Positions 62,601 to 64,000 of a stretch of 64,000 nt of DNA are shown here, piece after piece. Both the position numbers and the translations under genes were made by a program. Position 1 is the stretch's first letter, and each line of letters starts with the position of its first letter. The notes beneath the pieces were generated by a model. That model ran no database searches, was not told where the DNA came from, and saw nothing but the letters and a program-made list of their open reading frames with translations. The DNA comes from 40CM-4-69-5 sp036556905. GTDB lineage: Bacteria; Methylomirabilota; Methylomirabilia; Rokubacteriales; CSP1-6. The stretch spans positions 8,578 to 72,577 of the forward strand of contig DATBIM010000050.1 in NCBI GenBank assembly GCA_036556905.1. Reading direction: 5' to 3'.

Positions 62601-63376
62601 CGGCGCTGCGGGAACCAGGCGCAAACGGCGAAGTCGTGTACGGGCGCAACCCCGTGCTCGCCCTGCTGCGGGGCCCGGAGCGGAGAACGGACGAGGTGGC
62701 CGTCCTTGCCGGCGCCTCCGGCCCGCTGACGGAGGTCGTGGCGCTGGCGCGCCGGGCTGGGGTGAAGGTCTCATTCCGGACGCGTGACCAGCTGACGGCG
62801 ATCGCAGGATCGCCCCGGCATCAGGGGGTCGTGGCCAGGGTCGCGGCCGCACCCTACGCCGACGTCGAGAAACTCCTCGGGATCCCAAAGGAGCGGGGTG
62901 AGCCGGCGTTCTTCCTTGCCGTCGATCAGATCCAGGACCCGAGGAACCTGGGGGCGATACTGAGGAGCGCGGACGCCTTCGGCGTCCACGGTGTCATTGT
63001 TCCCAAGCACCACCAGGTCGGCCTCACAGGAGCCGTAGCCAGAACTGCCATGGGAGCGCTGGGGACGGTGCCCGTTGCCCGGGAGACAAACCTGGTGGCC
63101 TCATTGGAAAAGCTAAAAAAATCAGGCATCTGGATTTATGGTGGCTCGATCGAAGGCGGCGTCCCTCCGTGGAACGCCGATCTGAGCGGAGCCATCTGCC
63201 TCGTGATGGGGAGCGAAGGCCAGGGGCTCAGACCGCTCGTGGCCCGAACCTGCGACGCCATCGTGACCATTCCCATAGCCGGCCGGGTGGGGTCCCTCAA
63301 CGTCGCCGCGGCAGCGGCCGTTCTCTGTTACGAGGCAAGCCGCCAGAGGCGGGCCCGGACGCCGAAAAGACCTTGA
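62597..63376 (+). CDS. rlmB: 23S rRNA (guanosine-2'-O-)-methyltransferase RlmB
   Basis: 259-residue SPOUT methyltransferase. N-terminal substrate domain EVVYGRNPVLALLRG; knot motifs DPRNLGAILRSADAFGV (about 113), ICLVMGSEGQGL (about 205) and SLNVAAAAAVLCYEA (about 235). GTG overlaps cysS. Its stop codon lies inside the -35 of the tRNA promoter. Confidence 0.94.
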
Positions 63377-63401
63377 CTATTCAAGGACTCGAAACTAAAG
63401 T
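63373..63401 (+). promoter_or_regulatory. Promoter for the tRNA(Thr-Tyr-Gly-Thr)-tuf operon
   Basis: TTGACT (63373-63378), 17-bp spacer, TAAAGT (63396-63401). The first tRNA begins at 63416, so start point near 63408. -35 overlaps the rlmB stop codon. The surrounding AT-rich stretch contrasts with the GC-rich background. Confidence 0.7.
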
Positions 63402-63415
63402 GAAGTTTTGTCTGT

Positions 63416-63490
63416 GCTGGCGTAGCTCAGGGGAAGAGCAACTGCCTTGTAAGCAGTGGGTCGGGGGTTCAAATCCTCCCGCCAGCGCCA
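63416..63490 (+). tRNA. tRNA-Thr (anticodon TGT)
   Basis: Acceptor GCTGGCG / CGCCAGC, anticodon loop CTTGTAA with TGT, T loop TTCAAAT, discriminator G and encoded CCA. Cloverleaf complete. First of four tRNAs upstream of tuf. Confidence 0.96.
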
Positions 63491-63530
63491 GCAGCTCCGG
63501 GGAGTCCGCATATCACATGCCGGCAGGTTC

Positions 63531-63616
63531 GGGGAGGTACCCAAGTGGCCAAAGGGGGCAGACTGTAAATCTGCTGGCGTACGCCTTCGGGGGTTCAAAT
63601 CCTCCCCTCCCCACCA
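63531..63616 (+). tRNA. tRNA-Tyr (anticodon GTA)
   Basis: Acceptor GGGGAGG / CCTCCCC, class II tRNA with a long variable arm (TGGCGTACGCCTTC region), anticodon GTA, T loop TTCAAAT, discriminator A and encoded CCA. Confidence 0.96.
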
Positions 63617-63631
63617 CTCTCGCAGGTGCGG

Positions 63632-63706
63632 GCGGGAATAGCTCAGCGGTAGAGCGCCAGCCTTCCAAGCTGGGGGTCGCGGGTTCGAATCCCGTTTCCC
63701 GCTCCA
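63632..63706 (+). tRNA. tRNA-Gly (anticodon TCC)
   Basis: Acceptor GCGGGAA / TTCCCGC, anticodon stem CCAGC/GCTGG with loop CTTCCAA, T loop TTCGAAT, discriminator T, encoded CCA. Confidence 0.96.
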
Positions 63707-63744
63707 TCATCGGTCGGAGCCGAACAGGAGTTCGCATGACCAAT

Positions 63745-63820
63745 GCCCATGTAGCTCAGTCGGCAGAGCGCGTCCTTGGTAAGGACGAGGTCTCCGGTTC
63801 AATCCCGGACATGGGCTCCA
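63745..63820 (+). tRNA. tRNA-Thr (anticodon GGT)
   Basis: Acceptor GCCCATG / CATGGGC, anticodon GGT in TTGGTAA, T loop TTCAATC, discriminator T, encoded CCA. Last tRNA before tuf. Confidence 0.96.
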
Positions 63821-63859
63821 CTCTTTGGGGGATCAGCGCCGTCGAGGGAGGTCACTGAG

Positions 63860-64000
63860 ATGGCCAAGGCGAAGTACGAGCGGACGAAGCCGCACGTGAA
63901 CGTGGGGACGATTGGGCACATTGATCACGGCAAGACGACGCTGACGGCGGCGATCACGAAGGTGCTGCACACGAAGAACAAGCAGATCGCGGTGCGGGAG
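63860..64000 (+). CDS. tuf: Elongation factor Tu, 3' end outside window
   Basis: First 47 codons of EF-Tu: MAKAKYERTKPHVNVGTIGH, then IDHGKTTLTAAITKVL with the G1 P-loop (GHIDHGKT). Delivers aminoacyl-tRNA to the ribosome. GGGAGGT upstream. The gene continues beyond 64000. Confidence 0.97.
   Translation, partial: MAKAKYERTKPHVNVGTIGHIDHGKTTLTAAITKVLHTKNKQIAVRE

Noticed and set aside
63169..63858. Open frame spanning the four tRNAs
   Set aside because: It simply reads through tRNA genes and the rlmB end in another frame.

Overview
The window is a strongly GC-rich, gene-dense chromosomal segment from a Gram-negative bacterium. Evidence for two membranes is a MlaC/MlaEFD lipid-transport set, a periplasmic-type SurA/PpiC lipoprotein and several signal peptides. 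Gene content, the many GTG starts, the abundant 1-4 nt stop/start overlaps and the order atpZ-atpI-atpB-atpE-rex-mfd fit an uncultured deep lineage such as Candidatus Rokubacteria/Methylomirabilota or a deltaproteobacterium-like group. This placement is inference; no 16S rRNA or phylogenetic marker was compared.

Layout: 0-6.4 kb holds the end of hemG, a YbaK-type deacylase, an APC permease, CorA, a minus-strand BadF-type kinase and an orphan mlaC. From 6.4 to 13 kb there is a sodium:solute symporter followed by a 73-bp tandem repeat with covarying hairpins, then nagZ, namZ (DUF1343) and murQ. With the kinase upstream these look like a peptidoglycan-sugar salvage locus. From 13 to 17.7 kb lie a sugar-acid dehydratase and an SDR / acyl-CoA dehydrogenase / enoyl-CoA hydratase set. 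From 18.3 to 23.2 kb lie a VIT-type transporter, a gamma carbonic anhydrase and a coupled type III polyketide synthase - methyltransferase - flavoprotein - RraA-like operon.

23.2-29.4 kb: an M23 peptidase gene divergent from an orphan nuoLMN set. 29.4-38.1 kb: HAD phosphatase, glpD, periplasmic GDPD, glpK and an FbpABC-type ABC importer with a fused permease, probably a glycerol/glycerophosphodiester-phosphate module. 38.2-44.9 kb: the membrane part of F-type ATP synthase (atpZ, atpI, atpB, atpE), then rex, mfd and a peptidyl-prolyl isomerase lipoprotein.

45-64 kb is a long housekeeping string in one direction: rho, rpmE, prfA, prmC, murA, hisG-D-B-H-A-F-IE, a lipoprotein, mlaEFD, radA, ispD, ispF, cysS, rlmB, four tRNAs (Thr-Tyr-Gly-Thr) and the start of tuf. 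Most genes from prfA to rlmB overlap or nearly abut, which implies translational coupling.

The points most worth following up are: the covarying tandem hairpin repeat after the symporter; a dispersed two-arm repeat with a variable palindromic core; several TA-rich -10 hexamers 5-10 nt before start codons (possible leaderless mRNAs); the type III PKS operon; the salvage locus; and a duplicated in-frame insertion inside HisH.
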